A program made the position numbers and the translations under genes. DNA of 64,000 nt, from positions 1 to 64,000 of the forward strand of contig LQGW01000062.1 in NCBI GenBank assembly GCA_002838815.1, read 5' to 3'. Source of the DNA: Clostridiaceae bacterium JG1575. GTDB taxonomy: Bacteria; Bacillota; Clostridia; Clostridiales; Clostridiaceae. The notes under the pieces are model-generated. The model searched no databases and was not told where the DNA came from. It worked only from the letters and a program-made list of their open reading frames with translations. Shown in pieces: positions 52,187 to 60,368 of the stretch (positions are counted from its first letter, which is position 1; the number at the start of each line of letters is the position of its first letter).

Positions 52187-53569
52187 ATGTTTTATTTCCA
52201 TCTAAACCCTTCAGACGGCTGCCTGCACTTGCAGGTTTATCACGCATTACGGCGCAGCATGCTCTCGGGGGTGCTCCCAGAGGGGATGAAGCTTCCTTCA
52301 AAGCGTTGCTTAGCAAAGGATCTGGGCGTGAGCATCAACACGGTGGAAACCGCTTATGCGCAGCTTGAACTAGAAGGTTACATCCTGCGCCGCGAGCGCG
52401 TGGGCTCCTTTGTCCAAGCGTTAGACCACCAACTAATTTTACCCCAACAGAACCTGCCACATCCTTTAGATCCGTTGCACTCCCCCCTGGAGCCCCTTTA
52501 TGATTTTTCCTACCACGGCGTAGACCCAGCTGCCTTTCCCTTTGGCATCTGGCGCCGCCTCCTAAAAGAGTCCGCTGAAGGCGACCCCAAGGAACTCCTT
52601 GCCCCGGGAGATCCCAAGGGCTATGCCCCGCTGCGAAGGGCCATTGCCTCGTACCTTTCCCACTCACGAGGTCTTGAGATCTCCATGCACGATGTTTTAA
52701 TTTCAGCGGGTACCGAGCATTTATTTCAACTGATCCGCCGCCTGTTAAGCCCCTCATCGCGTTATGCCTTCGAGGATCCCGGCTATGCCTTCGGTACGCC
52801 CTTTTTCACCCACGATTTGCTCGACCCCATTGCTATCCCTGTGGATGAATCAGGGCTTTGTTGTGAGACGTTGCGGCATTCCTTGGCGGATGTTGTTTTA
52901 GTGACGCCCGCCCACCAGTTCCCTCTGGGAATGATTTTACCCATTCAACGGCGTTTGGAGCTTTTGCACTGGGCGTCCCAATCTTCGGACCGTTTCATCA
53001 TTGAAGATGATTACGACGGGGAGTTCAAATACCTTGGAAAGCCCGTCCCCGCACTAAAAAGCCTGGATTCTCAAGATTCGGTCATCTATATGGGCAGCTT
53101 CTCCAAATCCTTTACGCCCGCCCTGCGTATTAGCTATATGGTCTTGCCGCGCAGGCTCATGCTGCGCTACGATGAATGGTTCCAAGGGTTTGGTTGCCCT
53201 TGCTCGGTATTTACCCAAAAAGCCCTGGCCCGCTTTATTGACGAAGGCTTCTTTGAAACCCACCTCAACCGTCTGCGGCTGGCCTACGCAAAAAAAAGAG
53301 CCCTCTTGGAAGAGCTTTTGACGGGCCACCCTCGCCTCAGTGTTTCGGGTGCGGAGGCGGGGTTGTCCCTGTTAGCCACTCTGGACACGACGCTGTCGGA
53401 AGAAGCGCTTTTAGAGAACGCGTTAAGCGCCGGAATCCGGGTCTACGGGATCAATGCCTTTCGTAAAAAAAGCCAAGGTTCATCGCCCCAGTTGCTTTTA
53501 GGCTACGCTAAATTAAAGGAGGAAGAGCTTCGATCGGCCGTGCCTTTGTTGCTCTCAACCATCGGATAA
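52187..53569 (+). CDS. pdxR: MocR-type (GntR-aminotransferase) regulator PdxR
   Basis: A 460-residue protein joining an N-terminal GntR winged helix (about 10-75, MLSGVLPEGMKLPSKRCLA, VSINTVETAYAQLE) to a class I aminotransferase-like domain that senses PLP. The fold-type I landmarks are kept: GDPKGYAPLRRAIASYL, EDPGYAFG, TPAHQFPLGMILP, EDDYDGEFKYL, and the PLP Lys at about residue 307 in GSFSKSFTPALR. GAGGAGG lies before the ATG. Divergent from pdxS, as known PdxR regulators are, so control of PLP synthesis is the likely role. Confidence 0.9.
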   Translation: MFYFHLNPSDGCLHLQVYHALRRSMLSGVLPEGMKLPSKRCLAKDLGVSINTVETAYAQLELEGYILRRERVGSFVQALDHQLILPQQNLPHPLDPLHSPLEPLYDFSYHGVDPAAFPFGIWRRLLKESAEGDPKELLAPGDPKGYAPLRRAIASYLSHSRGLEISMHDVLISAGTEHLFQLIRRLLSPSSRYAFEDPGYAFGTPFFTHDLLDPIAIPVDESGLCCETLRHSLADVVLVTPAHQFPLGMILPIQRRLELLHWASQSSDRFIIEDDYDGEFKYLGKPVPALKSLDSQDSVIYMGSFSKSFTPALRISYMVLPRRLMLRYDEWFQGFGCPCSVFTQKALARFIDEGFFETHLNRLRLAYAKKRALLEELLTGHPRLSVSGAEAGLSLLATLDTTLSEEALLENALSAGIRVYGINAFRKKSQGSSPQLLLGYAKLKEEELRSAVPLLLSTIG

Positions 53570-53639
53570 GAACTTAAAAAACCACAGGCCCAGACTTTCG
53601 CTCCGACCGTAGATCCTTAGGGCCTTTGTAGGCGGCCCA

Positions 53640-55088
53640 TACGAGCCTCTAGAGTCCTCTCCCGGATGGGGGTAGCATCTAGGGGCTCCTTCTATGGGCT
53701 GTCGTATGCGATGTTCGCGCGCTCTGGCAATTGATGGGACCTTTGGGGTTTCCAAAAAGGGAGTAAGCTTGGGCCACTGATTCATGCGATCGGTGATGGC
53801 TTCCCCTAGTTTGGATTTTACGGTTTCTTTCTTTCTTGTCTCAAGGAGCCATACCTTTAAAGCCTGGAGCAGGGGGTTCCTCTGCTCCAGGCTTTAAAGG
53901 TATGGCTCTTCAGAACTCTTCTCACTGAATGTACGCTCCAGCCTGAAGAGTTCATCCTAATATTTGAGTCCGGCATACGCCAACGTTCCTTGGAACCCTG
54001 CGGTATCTTTTCTCTAAATCTTTAATTGCTTCAAGGAACTTACGCCGTGCATGGGCATGGCAACCAGCTCGGCGGACATCAGTGACTTTGTTATAGCCGC
54101 TGGAGCCATCCGTTTGCAGGATGCCCGAGAATCCATTCAGAAACACTTTGGCATCGTTCCCGGAACGTCCGGGTTGATACGCCTATAAGGCAACCGGGTG
54201 ATGCTCTAGAGGTCCACTGACGTAGTGCCACATGTACGAGCTTTGCTGCGCCTTGCGCCCAGGTTCTCGCAAAACCTCGCGCTTTGTTTCATCCGCGGGG
54301 ATCATCTCCCCCTTCAAAAGCGCTTCCTGCATGAAGTCATACAATCCCCTGAGGTACAACTGCGTGGCATCACGGATCCATTTGGAAATTAGGCCCCGGC
54401 TGATCTTGACACCGCTATAGAAAAATTTCTTTTCCAACCGGTGAATGGGCACTTTCTCCCAAAACTTTTTGGCCATAACATAGGCTACAAGGGATGACGA
54501 AGCATCGCTGCCGTTAAATAACGGCAACTCTTTGGCGCTGGAGACAATGGGGGCATCCCCGTTTTTCTCGCATGTAACGCATGAGTAAATTTTAGAGAGG
54601 ATCTTTCTTTTGTAGATCTTGGCCGGTTTGATGCAGATCTCCACTCGCTCAACCGTTTTCAATTCCCGAAGTGGTCCATGACAGGTGTTACAGAATTGCT
54701 CTTCTGGCGCCCGTTCCTCGATGATTTCTTCCACGGGCAGAGGGTCAAATCAGGGCTTGTTGGGCACCCACTTGGCCTTTCTTTTAGCGGACGTCGGCCT
54801 TTTTTTCAACCGCTACGTATTGCTCTGCCTCGTTGAATACACCCTATAATCCTCTTCAAAAAAGCGCAGCTGCTGGATCTTTGCATCGACATTCTTCTTG
54901 CGGGATGCTGCGTACGTCTTGCTTTGTGCCAAATAGAGCAGCTCTCGAAGCTGGTCAATGGTTGCCTGAAGTTCTTCCATCAGGATGGATTTTTGATCGA
55001 GCTTTAACTTAACATCCATGTATTTATAGAAGACTTCAATCTTCGAAAAATCATCCCGTTCTTCTCCCGTATTCCGTTCGTTTTTCAA
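53640..55088 (-). pseudogene. IS66-family transposase (TnpC) remnant
   Basis: Read on the minus strand the remnant covers most of an IS66 TnpC. It has a leucine-zipper-like N-terminus (KLDQKSILMEELQATIDQL), then CNTCHGPLRELKTVERVE, MIPADETKREVLREPGRKAQ, LQTDGSSGYNKVTDVRRAGC and HAHARRKFLEAI, then after a frame change ELFRLERTFSEKSSEEPYL and KSKLGEAITDRMNQWPKL. Breaks are a frameshift and stops near 54813 and 54755, an amber codon at 54183-54185, a frameshift near 53955, and a TAA inside the palindrome at 53846-53908. The last catalytic segment is degraded. A CGCTTAC at 55428-55434 resembles an IS66 end. Confidence 0.85.
53846..53908. repeat. Perfect 27-bp inverted repeat in the IS66 remnant
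   Basis: Arms 53846-53872 and 53882-53908 are exact reverse complements with a 9-base spacer. On the minus strand both arms lie in the former transposase reading frame (EPYL, stop, SLEQ and LLQALKVWLL). No T-run follows on either strand, so it is not a classical terminator. Confidence 0.9.
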
Positions 55089-55507
55089 GGGTGTTCATGC
55101 GCTTTTTTTGCTTGTCTTCGATGACTTTACGGGCTCATCCTTCCTTGAATCCATGCGGTACGTGCGTCCATGGAGTTTCTGAAATCCACCGGGGCAAAAA
55201 TCAAAACGATGAGGAATTCTGGGGACTATCCGTGATCCTTACGGATAAGGCAGCCCCTCCAAGTCTTAATGCCGCAATGGTCTCACGGTCTTTAAGGCAT
55301 TGGTATTTGCTTCTATTGACCCCTAACTAAGCAAAGTTCACAAAAGATCCGAGTAAAAAAAAGCATCGCAAGAAGGCACCCATATCCGGACGTACTTCTG
55401 GGTCCGAATATCGGTGCCTTTATTGATCGCTTACCGTCAACCCAATGATTTCAAGGGGGGACGGGGGAGGTGAGGTTTTCTTCAAGCGCGTATCTTGGGT
55501 CGAACTC
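55089..55507. other. Gene-free flank of the IS66 remnant
   Basis: No gene supported. A hairpin at about 55372-55419 (arms AAGGCACC..TCCGGA and TCCG..GGTGCCTT) and the possible IS66 terminal motif at 55428-55434 lie here. The TnpA and TnpB genes that normally precede tnpC were not recognised. Confidence 0.5.
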
Positions 55508-56284
55508 TTACGAGGCCTTGCTTTCTTTTTTGGGCGGCCAGGGAAAAAATCGGCTGGTTTTCTGACGGTAAGCTGCCCATCCCGGACGTTTTTCCATGCG
55601 TCTCTCCGTCAACGGCACTCCCGTAACGAATACGAGAAGCGAAGTGATCAGTATTGGACTGAGGATCAACCAAAGGGCCGAAGGGCCCCGGTTGAGCGCC
55701 TGGAAAAACACCCCCCACCAAATAAGACTTTCCCCAAAATAATTGGGGTGGCGCGACCAAGACCATAGTCCTCGGGTCATAAGTTCCCCCGGGTGCTTTT
55801 TTAGGTGGGCGCGAAGCTGCGCATCCGCTAGGGATTCAAAGACAATACCCAAAAGCCAAACGAAAACCCCTAAAAAGGTCCAAAACCCTAATGGCGTCCC
55901 CTCGGTGAGATTCATATAAAGGACCGGAGCCCCAATGAACAACGATAAGGCAAACTGGCTCAAATAAACTTTGAAAAACATATTTCGCTCGACGTTCGGC
56001 CCCCATTTTTCTCTCATGGCACGGTATCGAGGATCTTCAGGTTTGGAAAGGTTCCTTTGAGCCAAATGCACGGATAAGCGCAATCCCCAAAAAACCGTTA
56101 CGGCCGTAGCGACAAGGCCCATGGCTGATCGGGGGCCTAAGGCAAAGGAGGTAAGCGCGGAGAGGACAAAGCTCATCCCCCAAAAAATATCGATGAGGTC
56201 GTGTTTTTTCCAACGTACGCCAGCGAAGAATACCAACAAAAATCCGAAAAAAACGACAGCACAAGTCAAAAGCAACTCAATCAT
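55508..56284 (-). CDS. DUF1295 membrane protein, steroid-reductase/ICMT-like
   Basis: A 258-residue protein with about six transmembrane segments and the C-terminal signature of the DUF1295 and isoprenylcysteine methyltransferase-like superfamily: ELMTRGLWSWSRHPNYFGES, then a late tail with VTGVPLTERRMEKRPGW. Relatives act on lipophilic substrates using NADPH or S-adenosylmethionine; which applies here is not known. The ATG overlaps the stop of the DAK2-DegV gene by 4 bp, so the two are co-translated and probably act in the same lipid-related process (inference). Confidence 0.85.
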   Translation of the reverse strand: MIELLLTCAVVFFGFLLVFFAGVRWKKHDLIDIFWGMSFVLSALTSFALGPRSAMGLVATAVTVFWGLRLSVHLAQRNLSKPEDPRYRAMREKWGPNVERNMFFKVYLSQFALSLFIGAPVLYMNLTEGTPLGFWTFLGVFVWLLGIVFESLADAQLRAHLKKHPGELMTRGLWSWSRHPNYFGESLIWWGVFFQALNRGPSALWLILSPILITSLLVFVTGVPLTERRMEKRPGWAAYRQKTSRFFPWPPKKESKAS

Positions 56285-58056
56285 AGAGGTTCCTCCCGTT
56301 CCAGATAGCCCACCGCAAAGGCGCCCTCCCCTGCGAATAAGGAGATGACGGATGAGGAGGGACAGACGTATAAAGGGGCTTTCCCCAGATGCTTTTGAAG
56401 CTTTGGGGCAAAGCGCAGAAGAGGCGTTGGATTTCCCGAATACACCAAAACGTACTCTTGAATGGTTCGGGGCGACAGTTTTTTTAAGAGTTTCTTTTCA
56501 AGACCTGATCTTGAAAAGGAGAACCCGTTAACAGCCCCCTCACCCTTGCTGTTGATGCAAATCAAGGGAAGCACGTGGAGCTTTCGCAACAAAGACCCGA
56601 TGCGCAGGGGCAGACGCCCGGATTGGATCATCCCGTCCAAATCCGGTACGCTCACAAAGATCCGCGCTCGTTTGCAATAATCCCGCAGGTTTTGTTCCAT
56701 CTCTCGAAGAGAGACTCCCTGCTTCAAAAGTTCGATGGCTTTTAGGCATACGAGGCCCTGTGCTGCGGAATTAAGTCGCGTATCCAAAAGATGAAGACTG
56801 GGCGATGCGGCATTTTTCAAATAGGTTTGCCAACGTTCGTAGAGTCCAGACATCCGGGACGAAACGCTTAGAATGAGCACCTCATCATAAGCTGCCACGA
56901 TGGGATCCAAAAAGGCGCGAATCTGCGCATCGTTGGGCTGTGAACTGGTCATAAACTTTCTTCGCGCTTGAAGGCGCTGCGGGGATAAGGTACGCTTGTC
57001 CGAAAACGCGACCCCATCATCCAAGAGAACCATCGGTAACCGAAAGACCCCGGGGCCAAGGAGCTCCTCGGGGAGATCTGCAATAGAATCAATCACCAAG
57101 GCAATGTTTCCCCTATGGCTTTGGGCAAGGGTTTTCTGCTCTTCCATGTCCTGCGCCCCAACTTCTAAAAGGCGGCCCAAGGGCGCCAGACGATCGACGA
57201 TGAGCGAAGGATCCTGGCAGTGGATGTGCACCCGCAACAACCGATCATTCTCCGTTACAACCTGAGAATTCCCCAAAGATTTTAAAAGGCTTTGAACCTT
57301 CGGGACAAGGGGAACTCCCTCCTTCTTCTCCAAGAGGACCTGCGTGCAGTACCGCTCAGTCAGGGGTTCATCACTAAATACATGAGCGACAAGGGGAGCC
57401 TGTAACTCCTTTTGGGATCGGAGCGGCGCTGGTTCACTTTGGATGCCATTTTTTTTGATCCCTTCCACCAAGCCTTCGATAAAGTACAAAAAAGCCAGAG
57501 CTCCTGCGTCCGCCTGCTTGAGCATGCGTTGCTGGATCAAAAAATCTTTGGTTTTTTCAACCGTTCGCCGAAGGGCCACAAGGGCCTCCAAGAAGGGGTC
57601 GTCTTGCTTTTTTTGACTCAGTGCTTGTCCAAAGGAATGCGCAAAGCTTTGCATGGCGGTGAGGATCGTCCCCTCTGAGGGCGACATGACGCCAGAGCGG
57701 GCCAAGTGGGATCCTTGAGAAAACATGGCGTCCAAATCTTCATAGCTAAGAACTTGTCCGTCCTGATGGAAGGCTTTAAACCATCCCTCGAAATAGGCTG
57801 AAAATATGGATCCGCTATTGCCTCTAGCTCTTAAAAGAGCTGTATCACTGAGTACTTTCAAAATTTCTAAAAGACTCCCCTTGGGCGGAAGTTCTTGTAG
57901 GATCGCCCCAAACTGATAGGAGAGATTGCTCCCTGTATCTTGATCGGGTACCGGAAATCCATTGGCCTGGTTCAACTCTAGGGTATGTGCTCCAACACGC
58001 TGAGCACCATTTACCAAGGCGCCGTAGAGCGTAGCGGAAGTGATTGTAGGACTCAT
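56281..58056 (-). CDS. Fused DAK2-DegV protein (FakA-FakB-like)
   Basis: A 591-residue protein joining two parts of the fatty acid kinase system. Residues 1-310 resemble FakA: PVPDQDTGSNL (35-45) keeps both Mg-binding Asp, RARGNSGSIFSAYF follows, and HIHCQDP (277-279) matches the FakA His motif. Residues about 317-591 are a DegV/FakB fatty-acid-binding domain: VIDSIADLPEELL, MTSSQPNDAQI, SVSSRMSGLYERW, LLDTRLNSAAQGL and a late YSGNPT segment. Normally FakA ends in a DegV-like lid and FakB is separate. The ATG at 58056 has AAGGAGGGAGG upstream; an in-frame GTG at 58101 is less likely. Placed between DUF2177 and DUF1295 genes. Confidence 0.88.
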   Translation of the reverse strand: MSPTITSATLYGALVNGAQRVGAHTLELNQANGFPVPDQDTGSNLSYQFGAILQELPPKGSLLEILKVLSDTALLRARGNSGSIFSAYFEGWFKAFHQDGQVLSYEDLDAMFSQGSHLARSGVMSPSEGTILTAMQSFAHSFGQALSQKKQDDPFLEALVALRRTVEKTKDFLIQQRMLKQADAGALAFLYFIEGLVEGIKKNGIQSEPAPLRSQKELQAPLVAHVFSDEPLTERYCTQVLLEKKEGVPLVPKVQSLLKSLGNSQVVTENDRLLRVHIHCQDPSLIVDRLAPLGRLLEVGAQDMEEQKTLAQSHRGNIALVIDSIADLPEELLGPGVFRLPMVLLDDGVAFSDKRTLSPQRLQARRKFMTSSQPNDAQIRAFLDPIVAAYDEVLILSVSSRMSGLYERWQTYLKNAASPSLHLLDTRLNSAAQGLVCLKAIELLKQGVSLREMEQNLRDYCKRARIFVSVPDLDGMIQSGRLPLRIGSLLRKLHVLPLICINSKGEGAVNGFSFSRSGLEKKLLKKLSPRTIQEYVLVYSGNPTPLLRFAPKLQKHLGKAPLYVCPSSSVISLFAGEGAFAVGYLEREEPL

Positions 58057-58087
58057 GCATCCTCCCTCCTTATTCTTTATGCCTTTT

Positions 58088-58480
58088 CTAAGAGAGTGCA
58101 CGGATCAGATGCGTCGCAAGAAAGGCAGTAGCCGCCGTAACAAAGGCCCCCCACCCTAAGTCGACTAGGGTCACGGACAAGGGCCAGCCACGAAGAGCGG
58201 CCAAATTGGTCAGATCATATGTGGCATACATGGCCAAGCCAAAAAGCGCCCCCTTCCACAGAGCCTCTTGCGGCCGACCCACTTTTAAGGCCGGAACTAC
58301 TACGAATACCATCAATGCCGTCAGATAGATGAGGTAGAAGACTCCCGCCGCCCAGAAATTCACCGTGGGCGCCATCAACTCCCCCAACTGAGCTTTATAA
58401 AAGCGAGCTCCTACGGTCAGCAGCCAAATTCCATCCAAAACGAGAAACACTGCAGCGGTAATCAAAAACGGTACGAGCAT
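58088..58480 (-). CDS. DUF2177 membrane protein
   Basis: A 130-residue integral membrane protein with four hydrophobic segments, matching DUF2177: FLVLDGIWLLTVGARFYKAQLGEL near the start (here shortened from the full match), then YATYDLTNLAALRGWP and a small-residue-rich last helix. The function is unknown. The ATG at 58480 follows GGAGGTGTTTTT; the frame runs further up to 58555 without a ribosome site. It ends 32 bases before the DAK2-DegV gene, so the three genes here look like one operon. Confidence 0.85.
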   Translation of the reverse strand: MLVPFLITAAVFLVLDGIWLLTVGARFYKAQLGELMAPTVNFWAAGVFYLIYLTALMVFVVVPALKVGRPQEALWKGALFGLAMYATYDLTNLAALRGWPLSVTLVDLGWGAFVTAATAFLATHLIRALS

Positions 58481-58925
58481 AAAAACACCTCCATGCGTCC
58501 ATTCAGAGCTTCGAAAAACAACGGGAACCCAAACGAACACCCCAGCGTTCTCCAAAGAGCAGTTCTCGCAAAATGGGAGAAGATCTCGCGTTAATGCGTC
58601 GCAGTCAGCGGCCTAAATATCGATCTTCCACGATTCAATTGTAACGTAGGCCCTGAGTCTGTGCTATGCAAAAAGCCGCAATATTCCGTGAACATTCCAC
58701 AATCTTTTTATGACAAGACCGGATGAATTCCCTTCTGCTTCAATTCTTTGGTAGAAGCAAAAAAAAGAAAAATCAAGGGACATTTATTGATTTTTGGAAT
58801 GTTCTCATGGGCCCGTTAACGAATGGTTATGTTAGGCTAAAAGTACAAAATTTTTCCCCTTCCTCGCCTTATTCATCCCCCGTCGAACCCTCTCAATTAT
58901 TATTTTCCATTTCCAGGAGGATCTC
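58481..58925. other. Divergent intergenic region
   Basis: About 445 bases between the DUF2177 gene and the AhpD-like gene. A minus-strand TACAAT near 58640 could be a -10, without a good -35. Otherwise nothing is recognisable. Confidence 0.4.
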
Positions 58926-59273
58926 ATGAGTACCCACAAAGAATCTCTGCGCCACGGACAGCGCATGGCGGCTTCTTATGCCAAAGCCGCCCCCGAACTT
59001 TGTAACGGCTTTTCCCATCTGCACGAAGCTGCCTGCGCTCCAGGCGCCCTGGATTTAAAGACCAAGGAACTCATCGCCATCGGCATCTCCGTAAGCGTTC
59101 ATTGTGTCTTTTGCTTCCAGAGCCATATCACCAGCGCCCTAAAAGCCGGTGCCAGCAAAGAAGAAATCACCGAAGCCATCGGCGTCGGCATTTTAATGGG
59201 CGGCGGTCCTGCCTATGCCTACGCCATCCAGGCTTATGAATGCTTGGAGGAATTGACGAACGATAAGAACTAG
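58926..59273 (+). CDS. AhpD-like carboxymuconolactone decarboxylase family protein
   Basis: A 115-residue protein of the AhpD/CMD fold. The redox CxxC motif is in HCVFCFQSHITSALKAGAS, preceded by LDLKTKELIAIGISV and followed by EEITEAIGVGILMGGGPA, as in small alkylhydroperoxidase-like proteins. It may reduce peroxides or act as a thiol partner; the exact substrate is unknown. CCAGGAGGATCTC gives a strong ribosome site. It is a lone plus-strand gene converging on ansA. Confidence 0.88.
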   Translation: MSTHKESLRHGQRMAASYAKAAPELCNGFSHLHEAACAPGALDLKTKELIAIGISVSVHCVFCFQSHITSALKAGASKEEITEAIGVGILMGGGPAYAYAIQAYECLEELTNDKN

Positions 59274-59324
59274 TCTTCATTTGGTGTGCCTTCAGGGGGA
59301 GGCACCCTAGCCTTTGGGGATGAA

Positions 59325-59372
59325 ACGAACAGGGGGCCTTCTTCAAAATAGAGAAGAAGGCCCCCTGTTCGT
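59325..59372. terminator. Perfect 20-bp palindromic hairpin between convergent genes
   Basis: Arms 59325-59344 and 59353-59372 are exact reverse complements with an 8-base loop. There is no long T-run on either side. It lies between the AhpD-like gene and ansA and probably ends both transcripts or protects their 3' ends. Confidence 0.7.
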
Positions 59373-59378
59373 TGGGCT

Positions 59379-60368
59379 TTAGCGTTCGTTGTAAAGATCT
59401 TCCTCAAACCAGCGACGTACCGCGGCCAAATCCTTGGTGGCAGAGAGCGCCACCATAAGCTTGATGCGGGCCTTTTGACCGTTGAGGTTGTCGCCGAGAA
59501 TGACGCCAATCTCCCGAAGGTTTCTACCCCCGCCGGGGTACCCGTAGGAATCATACACTCGTCCTTCAAAGCAGCGGGAGACAATGACCACAGGAACGCC
59601 CCTGCCGATGGCCCGCTGAACGGAGGGGACCATGGCTGGAGGGATGTTGCCCCTGCCCATGGCTTCAAGGACGATGCCTCGATCGCCGCGTTCGAGGCAA
59701 AAATCCACCAAGGAGCCATCCATGCCGGTGCAGGTTTTCAAAAGGGCCACCCGATCCTCCAACTTTTCAATGCACTGGCATTGATGTCGCTCGGTTTCCC
59801 GGTAAAAAAGCACTTGGTTGTTGTCCACCATGCCCACTTGCCCAAAGGTCGGCGTTCGAAAGGCATTGAGGGCCATGGAATTGGCTTTGGTCACTTCAGA
59901 GGCGGTGTTGAGCTCTCCATTTAGGCACACGAGCACTCCCCGACCGCGGGCGCTGGAAGAGGCGGCCGTGCAAATGGCCGCCGCTAAATTGGACGGCCCG
60001 TCGTAGCCAAGCTCCGACCCCGAGCGCATGGAGCCGGTAAAGACAATGGGCTTTTGTGTGTCCACGGTGAGGTCCACAAAATACGCTGTTTCTTCCAAGG
60101 TATCCGTTCCGTGAGTGACAACGACTCCGTCCACATCGCCCATGAGCACTTCGCGTATTTTTTGCGCAAGCGCCATCATAATGGGTGGGGTCATATGCGG
60201 GCTGGGAAACGAAGAAAAAGCGATGGATTCCACCTGGGCATACTCCTCAATTCCTGTGACAAAGCTCATGATCTCCTCTCCCGTCAGGGTGGGAACCGCC
60301 GCTTTAAGCTTTGGATCCACCTTCATCGAGATGGTTCCCCCGTTGAAAATCACTGCCACTTTCTTCAT
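59379..60368 (-). CDS. ansA: L-asparaginase, type I
   Basis: Hydrolyses asparagine to aspartate and ammonia. The two catalytic threonine motifs are present: VAVIFNGGTISM near the N-terminus and VVVTHGTDTLEETAYF; also VFTGSMRSGSELGYDGPSN. 329 residues, no signal peptide, so cytoplasmic. The ATG at 60368 overlaps the stop of the methyltransferase gene by 4 bp; the frame reaches 60431 without support. Last gene of the lspA-rluD-pyrR-xth-methyltransferase-ansA run. Confidence 0.92.
   Translation of the reverse strand: MKKVAVIFNGGTISMKVDPKLKAAVPTLTGEEIMSFVTGIEEYAQVESIAFSSFPSPHMTPPIMMALAQKIREVLMGDVDGVVVTHGTDTLEETAYFVDLTVDTQKPIVFTGSMRSGSELGYDGPSNLAAAICTAASSSARGRGVLVCLNGELNTASEVTKANSMALNAFRTPTFGQVGMVDNNQVLFYRETERHQCQCIEKLEDRVALLKTCTGMDGSLVDFCLERGDRGIVLEAMGRGNIPPAMVPSVQRAIGRGVPVVIVSRCFEGRVYDSYGYPGGGRNLREIGVILGDNLNGQKARIKLMVALSATKDLAAVRRWFEEDLYNER

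Noticed and set aside
55091-55330. Possible IS66 tnpB remnant upstream of tnpC
   Set aside because: Neither strand gives a convincing TnpA or TnpB motif.
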